Shown: positions 53,248 through 61,310 of the stretch, in pieces
Numbering within the stretch: the stretch's first letter is position 1
How the letters are laid out: each line of letters opens with the position of its first letter
From: Sphingomonas sanguinis
GTDB lineage: Bacteria > Pseudomonadota > Alphaproteobacteria > Sphingomonadales > Sphingomonadaceae
Length of the DNA stretch: 64,000 bases
Reading direction: 5' to 3'
Assembly (NCBI RefSeq): GCF_019297835.1
Contig: NZ_CP079203.1
Location: 3,028,501-3,092,500, forward strand
Notes under the pieces: generated by a model
What the model saw: only the letters and a program-made list of their open reading frames with translations
What the model was told of the DNA's origin: nothing
Database searches by the model: none
Translations under genes and position numbers: made by a program

Positions 53248-54327
53248 ATGACGATCGATCGCCACAAGATCGAACGCGGGGGATTCATCCTGTTCCTCGC
53301 GCTCATCACCATTGGAATGCTGGCGGTGGTATCGGGCTTTCTCGCGGCCCTGCTCTGGGCGGGGCTGGCGGCGATCCTGTTCCGGTCGCTGTTCCAGTGG
53401 CTACTGGTCCGGACCGGCGGGCGGCGCAACCTTGCGGCCGGGCTGACCATGCTGATCATCACCTTTGCGGTGGTGGTGCCGACCTTGCTGATCGGCAGCA
53501 TGGTGGTCGATCAGGCGTCGGGCGTCTATCTGAAGGTGCGCAGCGGCCAGATCGATTTCGCGCAATATTTTCAGCAGGTCCGCGATGCGCTGCCCACCCG
53601 CCTGCGCCAGGCGATGGACAATTGGGGCATCGACAGCGTCGAGGGGCTGCAATCCCGCATCTCGCGCACGCTGAGCAGCAGCGTCAGCCAGATCGCGTCC
53701 CAGGCGCTGTCGATCGGACGCAACGCCTTCGCCTTCGCGCTGGCGTTCGGTGTCGGCCTCTATGTCGCCTTTTTCCTGATCCGCGATGGCGAGCGATTGG
53801 GACCGGCATTCGTCCGCGCCTTGCCGTTGGAGCGCGGCGTCGCGGCGCGGCTGGTCGATACCTTCGTCGCGGTGGTGCGCGCGACGATCAAGGGCTCGGT
53901 CATCGTCGGGCTGGTGCAGGGCGCGCTGGGGGCGATCACCTTCTGGATCGTCGGGGTGCCCGCCGCGCTGCTGTGGGGTGTGTTGATGGCGATCGCGGCG
54001 CTGCTGCCTGCCATCGGTCCGGCGATCATCTGGGGGCCGGTGGCCATCTATCTGCTTGCAACCGGCGCGATCTGGCAGGGGGCGGTGGTCGTCGCCTCGG
54101 GCGTGCTGGTCATCGGCCTTGCCGACAATATCCTGCGGCCCATCCTGGTCGGGCGCGATACCGGGCTGCCCGACTGGATCGTGCTGCTGACGACACTCGG
54201 CGGCATCGACCTGCTGGGGCTGAGCGGGATCGTCGTCGGCCCGGTCGTCGCCGCGCTGTTCCTGGCGGGTTGGCGCATCCTGAGCGAGGAGCGCGGCGTC
54301 GTGCCCGCCGAGGGCGAGGCGGCCTAG
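53248..54327 (+). CDS. AI-2E family (PerM-like) transporter
   Basis: 359 residues with 7-8 transmembrane helices. The family pattern is clear: paired N-terminal helices (GFILFLALITIGMLAVVSGF), a periplasmic/amphipathic middle (residues about 95-155), and the C-terminal block ALLPAIGPAIIWGPVAIYLL (about 250-270) with GLADNILRPILVGRDTGLPD (about 290-309), the diagnostic segment of the AI-2 exporter family. The substrate of most members is not established. Confidence 0.88.
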   Translation: MTIDRHKIERGGFILFLALITIGMLAVVSGFLAALLWAGLAAILFRSLFQWLLVRTGGRRNLAAGLTMLIITFAVVVPTLLIGSMVVDQASGVYLKVRSGQIDFAQYFQQVRDALPTRLRQAMDNWGIDSVEGLQSRISRTLSSSVSQIASQALSIGRNAFAFALAFGVGLYVAFFLIRDGERLGPAFVRALPLERGVAARLVDTFVAVVRATIKGSVIVGLVQGALGAITFWIVGVPAALLWGVLMAIAALLPAIGPAIIWGPVAIYLLATGAIWQGAVVVASGVLVIGLADNILRPILVGRDTGLPDWIVLLTTLGGIDLLGLSGIVVGPVVAALFLAGWRILSEERGVVPAEGEAA

Positions 54328-54450
54328 GCGCTGGCCCGGATCGGACCGGGCTTCCCCTATAAAGCGCGTTTGCGCTGCAACATCGTGCTGCCTATGGTCC
54401 GCGCCCTGCGGACCGGCCGGGGGGATCGGGCCGGATGATGGGGTAGCACG

Positions 54451-55002
54451 ATGCGATTGCCTTTGGGGGCCTGGAAACTGACGGCCGGGCTGGCCTGTAT
54501 GCTGACGGGATGCGGCGGAGGCGATGAGGTCGCGCGCCAGGCGGGGGCCAATGGCGCCTCGATCGAAATGCCAGTGCCCGCAGCCTCTCCCGCGAAAGCA
54601 CCCACCAAGCCCGATGCGCTGCCCGGCGAGACCGCCGCCGATCAGGGCGCCAGCCTGACCACCATCGGCTTTCCACAGGGCGGCGGGGGCCTGAACGACG
54701 CGGCGAAGGCGGCGCTCGACCGGCTCGGTGCCGATCCTGCGGCCAAGAGCGGTAGCCTCATCTTGCGCGGCCATTCGGACAGCGAAGGCGATGACGAGGC
54801 CAATCGCATCATGTCGCGCAAACGGGCAGAGACCGTGCGCGACTATCTGGCGCGCAAAGGTCTGGAGCGGAGCCGGATGCGCGTAATCGCGCTGGGTGAG
54901 ACCCGCCCCATTGCCCCCAACGCCAAGCCCGACGGCAGTGACGACAGCGCAGGCCGTGCCCGCAACCGCCGGGTGGAGATCGAACTCAACCGTGCCCGCT
55001 GA
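54451..55002 (+). CDS. OmpA-family lipoprotein
   Basis: 183 residues. A lipoprotein signal has the lipobox LTGC (Cys about 22), so it is acylated and probably anchored in the outer membrane. After a Pro/Ala-rich linker (about 25-60), the OmpA-like peptidoglycan-binding domain shows LILRGHSDSEGDDEANRIMS (about 107-126) and SRKRAETVRDYL with GETRPIAPN and the terminal GRARNRRVEIEL. It likely tethers envelope to peptidoglycan. Confidence 0.88.
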   Translation: MRLPLGAWKLTAGLACMLTGCGGGDEVARQAGANGASIEMPVPAASPAKAPTKPDALPGETAADQGASLTTIGFPQGGGGLNDAAKAALDRLGADPAAKSGSLILRGHSDSEGDDEANRIMSRKRAETVRDYLARKGLERSRMRVIALGETRPIAPNAKPDGSDDSAGRARNRRVEIELNRAR

Positions 55003-55052
55003 TCGAAACAGCGGCGATTGCCGCTCCTGCCATCGGGTCGTAAGGCCCCGTC

Positions 55053-55394
55053 ATGGCGAAGGGTGATCGACTGGCGCGGCTCGACGCGCATCGTGAGGAA
55101 ATGGAAGGCGAGTATCGCGAGGCGCTAATCGTCGCGCTGCGGACCACGGCATCGGGCAAATGGGGGCTGTTCGATCACCGCAAGGACCGCGCGGCTCGTG
55201 CGGCAGCGGCGCCGGTCGTGGCGGAATTGACCGCGATGGGCGAGGAGATCGATGCGGCCAGGGCGCAGCTCGGCCTGCCGCCCTTCGCGCTCCACGCCGA
55301 ATTCCTCACTTCGCGTGGCCCGGTGGGGCCGGAGGCGGTGGGTGAACCGAAACAGGCGCAGGCGTGGCTCGATCGCCTTGCGGCGAAGGGATAA
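55053..55394 (+). CDS. Hypothetical protein
   Basis: 113 residues, soluble, Ala/Glu/Arg-rich. REEMEGEYREALIVALRTTA then SGKWGLFDHR (about 14-43) and AARAQLGLPPFALHAEF (about 68-84) are its most conserved-looking parts. I do not recognise a named family but the sequence reads as genuine protein. A family A repeat begins 5 bp after its stop. Confidence 0.7.
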   Translation: MAKGDRLARLDAHREEMEGEYREALIVALRTTASGKWGLFDHRKDRAARAAAAPVVAELTAMGEEIDAARAQLGLPPFALHAEFLTSRGPVGPEAVGEPKQAQAWLDRLAAKG

Positions 55395-55398
55395 AATC

Positions 55399-55516
55399 AT
55401 TCCTCCCCTGCAAGGGGAGGTGGCAGGGCGAAGCCCTGACGGAGGGGTGTCCACGCTGGCGGTGACACCCCTCCACCATGCTGCGCATGGTCCCCCTCCC
55501 CTTACAGGGGAGGAAG
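55399..55516. repeat. Palindromic intergenic repeat, family A, copy 6
   Basis: Arms ATTCCTCCCCTGCAAGGGGA and CCCCTTACAGGGGAGGAA, nearly identical to the copy at 8752, with the same GTGACACCCC inner arm. It lies between two convergent genes. Confidence 0.9.
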
Positions 55517-55526
55517 AGCGTACGCG

Positions 55527-56582
55527 CTACGCCGCCTGCAACGCCTCCGCCGCGACCGCTGCGATGTCGTCGCCCAGCTGGTCGACCCGCGCGGGATCGG
55601 CGTCCCAGGCGAACATGAACCGCGCGCCGCCGCCGATGAAGGTATAGAAACGCCAGCCGCGCGCGCGCAGGCCGTCGAGCACCGCTGGCGGGGCGCTGAG
55701 GAAGACGGCATTGGCCTCGACCGGGAACATCGGTTCGATACCTGGCAGCCCCGCGACCCGCGCCGCCAACGCTTGCGCACAGGCATTGGCGTGCGCCGCA
55801 TTGGTCAGCCACGCGCCACTGTCGAGCATCCCGATCCACGGCGCGGCGAGGTAGCGCATCTTGGACGCCAACTGCCCCGCCTGTTTGCAGCGATAGTCGA
55901 AATCCTCCGCCAACACGGGGTCGAAGAACAGGATCGCTTCGCCGACCGCCATGCCGTTCTTGGTACCGCCGAAGCACAGGACATCGACGCCTGCGCGCCA
56001 CGTCATGTCGGCGGGCGAGCAGCCCAGCGCCGCACAGGCATTGGCGAAGCGCGCCCCGTCCATGTGCAGCCGCAGGCCCAGTTCGCGGCATACCGCAGAC
56101 AGGGCATGGATTTCGGCCAGCGTATAGACCTGCCCCGTTTCGGTCGGCTGGGTGATCGTCACCGCGCGCGGCTTGGGGAAGTGGATGTCCGACCGCCCGG
56201 TGGCGAGCGCACGCACCGCCTCCGGGGTCAGCTTGCCGTCCTCGGTCTGTGCGACCAGCAGCTTCGATCCGTTGGAGAAGAATTCGGGAGCGCCGCACTC
56301 GTCGGTCTCGACATGCGCGGAGGCCGAGCAGATGACGCTGTGATAGCTCTGGCAGAGCGCGGCCAGCGCCAGCGAGTTGGCCGCCGTGCCGTTGAAGGCG
56401 AAGAAGACCTCGCACTTGGTCTGGAACAGGGTGCGGAACGCGTCGGCGGCGCGGTCGGTATAGGGATCCTCGCCGTAAGCCGGGACATAGCCCTGATTGG
56501 CCTCGGCCATCGCGGCCCAGGCTTCGGGACAGATGCCCGCATAATTGTCGCTGGCGAACTGTTGAGGAATGACCGCGCTCAT
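55527..56582 (-). CDS. L-threonine aldolase / beta-eliminating lyase
   Basis: 351 residues from ATG 56582, with AAGGA upstream. A PLP fold-type I enzyme splitting threonine (or allo-threonine) to glycine and acetaldehyde. QQFASDNYAGICPEAWAAM (about 6-24), GYGxD-like PAYGEDPYTDRAADAF (about 34-49), RLHMDGARFANA (Asp contacting PLP, about 173) and CFGGTKNGMAVGEA (Schiff-base Lys in GTKNG, about 208) match low-specificity threonine aldolases. It stands alone, divergent from a LacI gene. Confidence 0.9.
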   Translation of the reverse strand: MSAVIPQQFASDNYAGICPEAWAAMAEANQGYVPAYGEDPYTDRAADAFRTLFQTKCEVFFAFNGTAANSLALAALCQSYHSVICSASAHVETDECGAPEFFSNGSKLLVAQTEDGKLTPEAVRALATGRSDIHFPKPRAVTITQPTETGQVYTLAEIHALSAVCRELGLRLHMDGARFANACAALGCSPADMTWRAGVDVLCFGGTKNGMAVGEAILFFDPVLAEDFDYRCKQAGQLASKMRYLAAPWIGMLDSGAWLTNAAHANACAQALAARVAGLPGIEPMFPVEANAVFLSAPPAVLDGLRARGWRFYTFIGGGARFMFAWDADPARVDQLGDDIAAVAAEALQAA

Positions 56583-56840
56583 CACAAATCCTTCGTACCT
56601 ATGACGAGTCGGATGAGGAAAGTGGCGGTTCGTCCCGTTGTTGCCGGTTCGGCCACATCCCTCTCCATCCGGAAAGGCACCACCTTGCCGGGAGGCAGGT
56701 TGGTGCCGGGCGAAGGCCCGACTCTTGATGCTGGCGCGGCCTTTAGCGGCGGGCGGCCCGGTCCGCAAGAGCGCCAGCTTGCGCATCTGATATCTTTCGC
56801 CCCTCGAAGCATTGCGTATCGCGCCCGAAAGTTGGAAGCG

Positions 56841-56850
56841 TAAACGTTAT
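56841..56850. promoter_or_regulatory. LacI-type operator candidate at lacI start
   Basis: TAAACGTTAT is a CG-centred near-palindrome of the LacI-family type and overlaps the start codon (ATG 56849) of the LacI gene, suggesting autoregulation. The rest of 56583-56848 shows no gene. Confidence 0.4.
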
Positions 56851-57916
56851 GAATATCAGGTCCTCTCGCCGCGGTAGCAGCGCTCCCACGATCAGCGATG
56901 TCGCGCGCGCCGCCGGTGTGTCGCTGATGACCGTCTCACGCGTGATCAACAACGAGGCCAATGTCCGCCCCGCCACCCGCGAAAAGGTGGAGGCGGCGAT
57001 CGCGCAGCTCAACTACGCGCCCAATCCGGCGGCGCGCAGTCTGGCGGGCGCGGCGCAGATTCGCATCGGCATGCTCTACAGCAATCCCAGCCAGGGGTTC
57101 CTCAGCGAATTCCTGCTCGGCACACTGGACCAAGCGTCGCGGCTCGACGTGCAGATGGTCGTGGAGAAATGCGAGATCGGCGACCATGAGGTCGAGGTCG
57201 CGCGCCATCTTATCGCGGGCGGGATCGACGGCGTGATCCTGCCGCCGCCGCTGTGCGAGGCGGAGGCCGTGCTCGCCCTGCTGCGCGAGGCGCGGGTGCC
57301 CGCCGTGGTCGTGGCGACGGGCCGCGCACCGCAAGAGATGCCCGAATCGGCGATGGCGGTGCAGATCGACGACCGCGCGGCGGCCGAGGAAATGACCCGT
57401 CATGTCATGACCTTGGGCCATCGCCGGATCGGCTTCATCTGCGGCAACCCCAACCTGACCGCCAGCGCCCGCCGATACGAGGGCTTCCGCGCCGCGCTGG
57501 AGGCGGTGGGCGTGCCGTTCGACGAGCAGCTGGTCGCGCCGGGCCTCTATACCTATCGCTCGGGTCTGGATGCGGCCGAGCGGCTGCTCGACCTGGCCGA
57601 ACCGCCGACCGCGATCCTGGCGTCTAACGACGACATGGCGGCGGCGACGGTGGCCGTGGCGCATCGCCGGGGCCTGGACGTGCCGAGCGACCTGACCGTC
57701 TGCGGCTTCGACGACACCACCTTGTCGACCACGATCTGGCCCGAGCTGACCACCATTCACCAGCCGATCGCCGACATGGCGCGGGCGGCGGTGGAGATGA
57801 TGGCGACCGTCATCCGCCAGAAAAATGCCGAACCGCCCGCGCATCGCATGCTCGACTATAGCCTGATCCGGCGCCAGTCGGATGCCGCGCCCCGGCGCAG
57901 GCCGCGCGGGATCTAG
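56849..57916 (+). CDS. LacI-family regulator
   Basis: 355 residues. HTH TISDVARAAGVSLMTVSRVI (about 14-33) with the hinge-helix segment NPAARSLAGA (about 60). The effector domain contains ILPPPLCEAEAVLALL and ends CGFDDTTLSTTIWPELTTI (about 290). It lies 350 bp upstream of, and co-directional with, a sugar:H+ porter gene, so control of that transporter is inferred; a matching operator-like palindrome lies in the porter promoter. Confidence 0.9.
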   Translation: MNIRSSRRGSSAPTISDVARAAGVSLMTVSRVINNEANVRPATREKVEAAIAQLNYAPNPAARSLAGAAQIRIGMLYSNPSQGFLSEFLLGTLDQASRLDVQMVVEKCEIGDHEVEVARHLIAGGIDGVILPPPLCEAEAVLALLREARVPAVVVATGRAPQEMPESAMAVQIDDRAAAEEMTRHVMTLGHRRIGFICGNPNLTASARRYEGFRAALEAVGVPFDEQLVAPGLYTYRSGLDAAERLLDLAEPPTAILASNDDMAAATVAVAHRRGLDVPSDLTVCGFDDTTLSTTIWPELTTIHQPIADMARAAVEMMATVIRQKNAEPPAHRMLDYSLIRRQSDAAPRRRPRGI

Positions 57917-57937
57917 GGCGGATGGACGTTTCGCCTG

Positions 57938-58078
57938 TTCCTCCCCTGGAAGGGGAGGTGGCAGGCCGAAGGCCTGACGGAGGGGTGTCCCGGCCGGAAA
58001 GTTCGGACGTTCCTCACCACGGGGGACACCCCTCCACCATGCTTCGCATGGTCCCCCTCCCCTTACAGGGGAGGAATC
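57938..58078. repeat. Palindromic intergenic repeat, family A, copy 7
   Basis: Arms TTCCTCCCCTGGAAGGGGA and CCCCTTACAGGGGAGGAATC, with inner arms GAGGGGTGTCCC/GGGGGACACCCCTC. It lies between the LacI gene and the sugar porter gene; it fills most of the 350-bp gap. Confidence 0.9.
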
Positions 58079-58165
58079 CGTGGCATTTGCCAGAGTGTCG
58101 ATCTGCTCCGGGTCGCGAAGCGGGACGAACCGTGTGCGCAGCCGCTTGACGGCGCGATGTTTTAA

Positions 58166-58180
58166 GATAGCGTTACCATC
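58166..58180. promoter_or_regulatory. Candidate operator of the sugar porter gene
   Basis: GATAGCGTTACCATC has a CG centre with half-sites GATAG and GGTAA (minus strand), resembling LacI-family sugar operators such as the GGTAGCGCTACC type. It is about 90 bp upstream of the porter start. Confidence 0.4.
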
Positions 58181-58266
58181 ATGGCTGGCCGTGAATCGCG
58201 CCGGTGACAGGACATTGCCGTGCGGATAGGCCAAGACGCCACGCACGGATCAGGAGAGGGCCGGAA

Positions 58267-59688
58267 GTGACCGACACAAGGGGATTGGACGCCGCACGCG
58301 TCAATCATGGTTTCATCGCCGCGATCGTCGTTGTCGCGACCATCGGCGGTTTCATGTTCGGCTATGACTCGGGCGTCATCAACGGCACCCAGAAGGGGCT
58401 TGAGGCCGCGTTCGACCTCGGTCGCCTGGGCGTCGGCGTCAATGTCGGCGCGATCCTGGTCGGCTCGGCGATCGGTGCGTTCGGCGCAGGGCGTCTGGCC
58501 GACGCGATCGGCCGCCGCAACGTCATGATGCTCGCCGCCGGGCTCTTCTTGGTCAGCGCCTTGCTGGCGGGGGCCGCCGGCAGCTCGGCGATCTTCATCT
58601 TCGCGCGCATCATCGGCGGTCTGGGCGTCGGCGCGGCCAGCGTCATCTCGCCAGTCTATATCTCCGAAGTGACCCCGGCCTCGATTCGCGGCCGCTTGTC
58701 GAGCGTGCAGCAGGTGATGATCATCACCGGTCTGACCGGTGCCTTCGTCGCCAACTTCGCGCTCGCCCGTTACGCCGGTGGCTCGACCGCCGAATTCTGG
58801 CTGGGCTTCCCCGCCTGGCGCTGGATGTTCTGGCTTCAGGCGATCCCGGCGGCGGTCTATTTCGCCGCCCTCTCGATCATCCCGGAAAGCCCGCGCTTCC
58901 TGGTCGCCAAGGGCCGCGATGCTGAGGCGCACACCGTCCTGACCAAGCTGTTCGGCGAGGGTGAGGCGACCCGCAAGGTGGCCGAAATCCGTGGTTCGCT
59001 GGCCAGCGACAAGCACAAGCCCAAGCTGTCCGACCTGGTCGACAAGACCACCGGCAAGATCCGCCCGATCCTGTGGGCAGGCATCGGCCTCGCCATCTTC
59101 CAGCAGCTGGTCGGCATCAACGTCGTCTTCTATTATGGCGCGACGCTCTGGGAAGCGGTCGGCTTCTCGGAGGATTACGCGCTCCAGACCAACATCCTGT
59201 CGGGCGTGCTGTCGATCGCGGCCTGCCTGTTCACCATCGCGACCGTCGACAAGATCGGCCGCAAGCCGCTGCTGCTGATCGGTTCGGCGGGCATGGCGGT
59301 GACGCTGGCGATCGTGGCCTATGCCTTCTCGACCGCCGTCACGGGTGCCAATGGCGCGGTGTCGCTGCCCGGCAATAACGGCGTGATCGCGCTGGTCGCG
59401 GCGAACCTGTACGTCATCTTCTTCAACGCCAGCTGGGGCCCGGTGATGTGGGTCATGCTGGGCGAGATGTTCCCGAACCAGATTCGCGGGTCCGGCCTGG
59501 CCGTCTCGGGCTTTGCCCAGTGGATCGCCAATGCCGCCATCTCGGTCAGCTTCCCGGCACTCGCCGTGTCGCCGGGCCTGAGCGTGACCTATTTCGGCTA
59601 CGCCTTCTTCGCGGCGGTGTCGTTCTTCTTCGTCCGTGCCATGGTCAATGAGACGCGTGGCCGCGAGCTGGAAGACATGGCAGGCTGA
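58267..59688 (+). CDS. MFS sugar:H+ symporter (XylE/GalP type)
   Basis: 473 residues, GTG 58267 with AGGAGAGGG upstream; the longer in-frame start at 58204 is rejected. 12 transmembrane helices. Sugar-porter signatures: GGFMFGYDSGVINGTQ (TM1, about 23-38), GRLADAIGRRNVM (loop 2-3, about 77), PVYISEVTPASIRGRL (about 132-147), IIPESPRFLVAKGR (PESPR, about 205-218) and QQLVGINVVFYYG (TM7, about 279-291). Likely glucose, xylose or galactose; upstream LacI and downstream ROK regulators fit a sugar role. A terminator follows. Confidence 0.93.
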   Translation: MTDTRGLDAARVNHGFIAAIVVVATIGGFMFGYDSGVINGTQKGLEAAFDLGRLGVGVNVGAILVGSAIGAFGAGRLADAIGRRNVMMLAAGLFLVSALLAGAAGSSAIFIFARIIGGLGVGAASVISPVYISEVTPASIRGRLSSVQQVMIITGLTGAFVANFALARYAGGSTAEFWLGFPAWRWMFWLQAIPAAVYFAALSIIPESPRFLVAKGRDAEAHTVLTKLFGEGEATRKVAEIRGSLASDKHKPKLSDLVDKTTGKIRPILWAGIGLAIFQQLVGINVVFYYGATLWEAVGFSEDYALQTNILSGVLSIAACLFTIATVDKIGRKPLLLIGSAGMAVTLAIVAYAFSTAVTGANGAVSLPGNNGVIALVAANLYVIFFNASWGPVMWVMLGEMFPNQIRGSGLAVSGFAQWIANAAISVSFPALAVSPGLSVTYFGYAFFAAVSFFFVRAMVNETRGRELEDMAG

Positions 59689-59716
59689 TAATAGAATAGT
59701 CCCCGAGAGCCTGACA

Positions 59717-59750
59717 GGCCCGCTTCCCCATGGGAGGCGGGCCTTTTCTT
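59717..59750 (+). terminator. Intrinsic terminator of sugar porter gene
   Basis: The stem GGCCCGCTTCCC (59717-59728) with GGGAGGCGGGCC (59732-59743, one G-U pair) is followed by TTTTCTTTT. It lies 28 bp after the stop codon. Confidence 0.9.
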
Positions 59751-59776
59751 TTGGCCTATGTCAGCTTCCCGCCCTC

Positions 59777-59876
59777 CGTTCCGCCTGAGCGAAGTCGAAG
59801 GCCACGCGCAGACCTCGCCAAGCACCCATCGGGCGGGCGGATTCCCTTGGCCTTCGACTTCGCTCAGGCGGAACGG
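59777..59876. repeat. Palindromic intergenic repeat, family B, copy 2
   Basis: CCGTTCCGCCTGAGCGAAGT is mirrored by ACTTCGCTCAGGCGGAACGG (ending 59876); arms of about 29 bp are almost perfect. Same unit as at 53026. Confidence 0.92.
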
Positions 59877-59902
59877 GGCGTGGGTGTGGGGGATAAGGGG
59901 CC

Positions 59903-61147
59903 TCAGCGCCCCGCCTGGATCAGGATTGAATCGGACGGCAGCAGCCGGTCCATGAAGGGCAGCATCGCCGCGCCGATCGCGGGGGCGTCCTGGGCGCTGC
60001 GGGCGGGGCGGATAGCGGGGCGGGCGGGCAGTTCGACTCCGGCCAGCGCCTCGCTCAACCCCGCTGACAGTCGCTCAAGCAGCCAGCCGGGCAGGCGTCC
60101 GCCGATCAGGATCGCATGAGGGTCGAACAGGGTCGTCACCGCGACGATCGGCTGGAGCAGCGCGGCGATCGAATCCTCGATCCACTGGTCAATGACCGCG
60201 CACAGCATCGGGTCGTCGCCGTCGCCCAGCGTCTCGGGCGAATCGAGCCTGTAGCCCGCCGCCTTCAGCCGCACCTCCAGCCCGGCCAGCGACACCGTAT
60301 CCTGCACGATCGCACCGGGCCGCCCTGCGGTGGGATCGGGGATCAGCCCGATCTCGCCCGAGCGGCGATGCGCGCCGCGATGATAGGTCCGGTCGATGAC
60401 CAGCCCGCCGCCAAGCCCGGCGGTGATCAGCAGGTAGAAGAAGCTGGGGCAGGCGAAATCATGGTCGTGCTGCGCCTCGCCCAAAGCGGCGGCGGCGGCG
60501 TCGTTGTCGCGGTACATCGGCCAGGGCAGCAGCGGCGCGAGCAGGGCGGCGGTATCGACCCCGTTCCAGGCGTCATAGCCGCGCGTCTGGTTGGGCAGCG
60601 AGCGGTCGACGCCGTCCGGCATCGCCACCCCGACGCCCAGCACGCGCGAACGGTCCACCTGCCCCTCGGCCAGCGCGGGTTCCAGCGTGTCGCCGATAAA
60701 GGCCAGCACGTCGTCGGGCGTCGCAAAGGCGATCTCGCGCGTCGCCCGCGCGCGCACCGTGCCACACAGGTCGAGGATCGCGATGGCCAGATGGTCGCGG
60801 TCGATGGTCAGGCCAATCCCGAACGCGCCGTCTGGGCATAGCTCGATCTTGAGCGCAGGTTGCCCCCGCCCGCGATGCAGTCGCCCGGCGGTGCGGATCA
60901 ACCCCATCTCGATCAGCCGCCCGGTGATGTTGGCGATGGTCGGCGGGGTCAGCCCGGTCTGGTTGGCGATGGCGATCCGCGTCGTCTCGCGGTGCAGGCG
61001 GATGACCTGCAGCACGGTGCGCAGGTTATAATCGCCCGCCCGCTCCAGATTGGTGCCCGATAACCCACGCGACAGACGCGAGTCGCGCGAATGCGCTTCG
61101 ATGGCAGGCCCCCGCTCCGGCGGCATGGGCTGCGACGATCGCGTCAT
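59903..61147 (-). CDS. ROK-family transcriptional regulator
   Basis: 414 residues. The N-terminal winged HTH is NLRTVLQVIRLHRETTRIAI then ANQTGLTPPTIANITGRLIE (about 41-80). The ROK domain has ITAGLGGGLVIDRTYHRGAH (about 234-253) and GEIG, but the zinc-finger Cys triad normal for ROK proteins is absent in this region. IGLTIDRDHLAIAILDLCG (about 120) is the first ATPase-like motif. It senses a sugar or sugar phosphate; target possibly the porter gene or itself. Confidence 0.85.
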   Translation of the reverse strand: MTRSSQPMPPERGPAIEAHSRDSRLSRGLSGTNLERAGDYNLRTVLQVIRLHRETTRIAIANQTGLTPPTIANITGRLIEMGLIRTAGRLHRGRGQPALKIELCPDGAFGIGLTIDRDHLAIAILDLCGTVRARATREIAFATPDDVLAFIGDTLEPALAEGQVDRSRVLGVGVAMPDGVDRSLPNQTRGYDAWNGVDTAALLAPLLPWPMYRDNDAAAAALGEAQHDHDFACPSFFYLLITAGLGGGLVIDRTYHRGAHRRSGEIGLIPDPTAGRPGAIVQDTVSLAGLEVRLKAAGYRLDSPETLGDGDDPMLCAVIDQWIEDSIAALLQPIVAVTTLFDPHAILIGGRLPGWLLERLSAGLSEALAGVELPARPAIRPARSAQDAPAIGAAMLPFMDRLLPSDSILIQAGR

Positions 61148-61220
61148 TCTGGTATCGTCTCCTATGGTGGAGCGAAACCGGATCGCCCGTCTTTGCCGCA
61201 GGATCGGCGCGCAGGCTGGG

Positions 61221-61248
61221 TCAGGTCAAGACCTATTGTCAGACCTGA
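61221..61248. promoter_or_regulatory. Inverted repeat upstream of ROK gene
   Basis: TCAGGTC (61221-61227) and GACCTGA (61242-61248) are perfect inverted arms, with AGACC repeated inside. Its position 74 bp before the ROK start fits an autoregulatory operator. Confidence 0.45.
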
Positions 61249-61310
61249 GCATACCGCCCCGGCACATTGGTCCTATTTCCATGGACTTATACCGGGGCGA
61301 CAGGGGCGAA

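Noticed and set aside
8740..58080. Family A repeats as CRISPR-like arrays or riboswitches
   Set aside because: They are single, dispersed, self-complementary units with variable centres and no spacer-repeat periodicity, found beside functionally unrelated genes.
57917..58266. Possible small gene between lacI and the sugar porter gene
   Set aside because: The gap is filled by a family A repeat and an operator-like site; no frame with a plausible start and protein-like content.
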